Assembly: GCF_903944925.1 (NCBI RefSeq)
Contig: NZ_CAJATU010000122.1
Coordinates: forward strand, 1 to 64,000
Source: an uncultured Rhodopila sp.
Lineage (GTDB): Bacteria; Pseudomonadota; Alphaproteobacteria; Acetobacterales; Acetobacteraceae
DNA: 64,000 bases
Direction: 5' to 3'
Shown: in pieces, positions 62,075-64,000 of the stretch
Numbering within the stretch: position 1 is the first letter of the stretch
Layout: every line of letters starts with the position of its first letter
Program-made: the position numbers and the translations under genes
Notes under the pieces: generated by a model
Databases searched by the model: none
Told to the model about the DNA's origin: nothing
The model's input: only the letters and a program-made list of their open reading frames with translations

Positions 62075-63006
62075 GCCTGGTTGCGCTGGACGATATCCGC
62101 GTGCAGTTCCCGGCCGGGCGCCGCACCCTGACCGCGGTTGACGGCGTCAGCCTGGATATCGGCGCGGGCGAGACCCTGGCGCTGGCGGGCGAAAGCGGCA
62201 GCGGCAAGAGCACCATCGGCAACGTTGTCGCCGGATTGCAGCGCCCGACCGCCGGGACGATGCGGTTTCGCGGCAAGCCGATGGACAAGGCGACCACGCG
62301 GCAGGCCCAACGGGCGATCCAGATCATCTTCCAGGATCCGTTCGGCGCGCTCGACCCGCGCATGCCGGTATCGTCCATCATCGCCGAGCCGCTGCTGATC
62401 CAGCGTATCGGCACCGCCGCCGAACGCGCCGAACGCGCGGCCGACCTGGCCGGGCAGGTCGGCTTGCCGCGCGATGCGTTGAACCGCTATCCGCACGAGT
62501 TCTCCGGCGGCCAGCGCCAGCGCATCGCGATCGCCCGCGCGCTGGCTCCGGACCCGGCGCTGGTGGTCGCGGACGAGCCGCTGTCGGCGCTGGATGTGTC
62601 GATCCAGAGCCAGATCCTGAACGTGCTGGGGGCGCTGCAACGGGCGCGGGGGCTGGCGTATCTGTTCATCAGCCATGATCTTGCGGTGGTGAACCATTTG
62701 GCCGACAGGGTGGCCGTGCTGTATCTCGGGCGGCTGGTGGAGGTGGCGCCGCGGGCGGATCTGTTCGGCACGCCATCGCATCCGTACACGATGGCGCTGC
62801 TTGAGGCGATGCCGCGCATCGGCCGCCGCCACCGCCGCGCTGCGGTTATTGGGGGCGAGATGCCGAGTCCGCTCGACCCGCCGCCCGGCTGCGTGTTTCA
62901 CACGCGGTGCCCCAAGGTGCGGGAGATTTGCCGGGTCGAAGCCCCCGTGCTGGAGCCAGCCCCGGGACGGCCGGGACAGCGGGCGGCATGTCACTTCAAG
63001 GAATAA
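62071..63006 (+). CDS. Peptide ABC transporter ATP-binding protein (OppF/DppF-like)
   Basis: A 311-residue second ATPase starting at GTG 62071 (GTGA overlap with oppD). Walker A GESGSGKST (40-48), IIFQDPFGALDPRMPV, signature FSGGQRQRIAIARAL, Walker B LVVADEPLSALD and FISHD are intact. The C-terminal extension reads GCVFHTRCPKVREICRVEAP. It forms the heterodimeric ATPase with the upstream subunit. After it, a 205-bp gap with a palindromic element precedes the permease gene, the only sizeable break in the operon. Confidence 0.95.
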
Positions 63007-63057
63007 TTGCGGTCAACGCCCATGTCGCGATGGGTCCCGGGCATCCGCTTGGCCTCC

Positions 63058-63150
63058 TGTGTCATGGCCGGGCTTGGCCCGGCCACCCACGACTTGCGGT
63101 ATTTGAGTTGGCAAAGTCGTGGATGGCCTGGCCAAGCCCGGCCATGACAC
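63058..63150. repeat. Palindromic repeat element, copy 9 (long form)
   Basis: TGTGTCATGGCCGGGCTTGG..CCGGCCACCCACGAC and GTCGTGGATGGCCTGG..CCCGGCCATGACAC are mirror arms. It lies inside the transporter operon between the ATPase and permease genes and could attenuate or stabilise the transcript. Confidence 0.9.
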
Positions 63151-63211
63151 TCGCGCAACGACCGCGCCCGACTCTCCTCTGCCGTTCCCCTTACCTCGCG
63201 GGGACGCCAGC

Positions 63212-64000
63212 ATGACCCGCTTCATCCTCGCCCGCTGCGGCCAGTCGGCACTCGTCCTGCTCGTCATGAGCTTCGTCATCTACAGCCTGATTGGGCTGAT
63301 GCCGGGCGACCCGATCGATGTGATGATCGCTTCCAACCCGGGCGCCACGCCCGAAGTCGTCGCCCATCTGCGGGCGATCTACGGACTGGATCAGCCGATA
63401 CTGCTACGTTACGGACACTGGCTGGCGGCGGCGCTGCGGGGCGACTTTGGCTACTCCCGCACCCACGCCCAACCGGTGCTGACCGTGCTGCTGCCGGCGC
63501 TGTTGCAGACCTGCAAGCTGATGCTGACCAGCTTCGTTGTCAGCGTCGTCCTGGCGTTCGCACTCGGTGTCTGGGCCTCGCTGAAACCGGGAGGCGTCGC
63601 CGACAGCATCATCAGCCTGTTTGCCTTCGCCGGCATTTCCGTGCCGGTGTTCTGGCTGGCGCTGGTGCTGATCCTGGTCTTCGCCGTCACCTGGCACGTG
63701 CTGCCCGCCAGCGGCATCGGCACCTTCGGCGACGGCGGCGTAACGGATCAGCTCCGCCACCTGATCCTGCCGGTGACAACCCTGGCGCTGGCGAACATCG
63801 GATCCTTCACCCGCTTTATCCGCGCGGCGATGATCGAGACCATGCGCATGGACCATATCCGCACCGCCCGCGCCAAGGGTGCCGGGGAACGCCGCGTCGT
63901 GCTGGTGCACGCGCTGCGCAACGCCATGATCCCGGTAGTGACGGTGATTGCGTTAAGCTTTGGCGGGCTGTTCAGCGGGGCGCTGATTACGGAAACGATG
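63212..64000 (+). CDS. Peptide ABC transporter permease (OppB/DppB-like), 3' end beyond the window
   Basis: The first 263 codons of an inner-membrane permease. FILARCGQSALVLLVMSFVI is the first helix, PGDPIDVMIASNPGATPEVV and LRAIYGLDQPILLRYGHWLA are the typical periplasmic part, then five more helices follow. The ATPase-contact EAA loop is RTARAKGAGERRVVLVHALR, NAMIPV. GxFTRFIRAAMIETM precedes it. The usual length is about 310 residues, so roughly 45-50 codons are missing. ATG 63212 fits the family N-terminus. The partner permease presumably follows outside the window. Confidence 0.93.
   Translation, partial: MTRFILARCGQSALVLLVMSFVIYSLIGLMPGDPIDVMIASNPGATPEVVAHLRAIYGLDQPILLRYGHWLAAALRGDFGYSRTHAQPVLTVLLPALLQTCKLMLTSFVVSVVLAFALGVWASLKPGGVADSIISLFAFAGISVPVFWLALVLILVFAVTWHVLPASGIGTFGDGGVTDQLRHLILPVTTLALANIGSFTRFIRAAMIETMRMDHIRTARAKGAGERRVVLVHALRNAMIPVVTVIALSFGGLFSGALITETM

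Overview
The window is high-GC DNA with dense, often overlapping genes. The gene families point to an alphaproteobacterium, most likely of the Rhodospirillales (Acetobacteraceae-like). The taxonomic call is inference from gene content (Methylobacterium-like H4MPT genes, BktB thiolase, NCS1 permease, DUF29, RTX-type and PEP-CTERM surface proteins), not from a marker gene.

Region 1 (1-12.6 kb) is a near-complete tetrahydromethanopterin (H4MPT)/methanofuran C1-oxidation locus. A leftward run of seven genes (about 7698 down to 1169) encodes a beta-RFAP-synthase-type GHMP enzyme, MtdB, a MfnD-like ATP-grasp ligase, Mch, a MptN-like ATP-grasp ligase, a CitG-like protein and Fae. A divergent rightward operon (7797-12621) encodes a pterin-dehydratase-like protein and all four formyltransferase/hydrolase subunits (FhcB, A, D, C). 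A HisA-like protein and a partial MfnF-type gene lie at the left edge. Fae captures formaldehyde on H4MPT, MtdB and Mch oxidise it to formyl-H4MPT, and the Fhc complex releases formate.

Region 2 (12.6-18 kb) holds a TfoX-domain protein, an unassigned PLP-fold protein, and two sugar-nucleotide genes (DegT-type aminotransferase, PglF/CapD-type dehydratase). Region 3 (18-22.4 kb) is accessory DNA: a three-gene operon of small unknown proteins with lower GC, a broken hicB, a hicA-like gene, a frameshifted DUF4365-type gene, DUF29, and fragments of nucleotidyltransferase-like genes.

Region 4 (22.4-35 kb) carries an NCS1 permease, a p-cresol-methylhydroxylase-type cluster (cytochrome c, Tat-exported protein, flavoprotein) preceded by a perfect FNR-type box, a CinA-like protein, an MFS carrier, a PEP-CTERM-associated-type sugar transferase, uvrB, stress-type proteins and a DJ-1/PfpI protein. 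Region 5 (35-48 kb) has a deletion-fused nucleotidyltransferase/HEPN remnant, clpB, an RTX-like protein, a DUF35/thiolase pair, an orphan response regulator, bktB, a PEP-CTERM protein and a small OmpA-like lipoprotein. Region 6 (48-64 kb) has a B12-dependent ribonucleotide reductase, a TauD-type dioxygenase, XerC-type recombinase, malate synthase G, a TPR protein, an FAD oxidoreductase and a dipeptide/oligopeptide ABC transporter operon with tandemly duplicated binding proteins, cut off in the first permease.

A family of palindromic elements (core 'GTCATGGCCGG..CCGGCCATCCACGA' and its mirror image) recurs about ten times. One copy sits in frame inside the CitG-like gene, one half-copy appears inside fhcB, and one lies at the junction of the duplicated binding-protein genes. 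No rRNA, tRNA, CRISPR array or complete insertion sequence was recognised.
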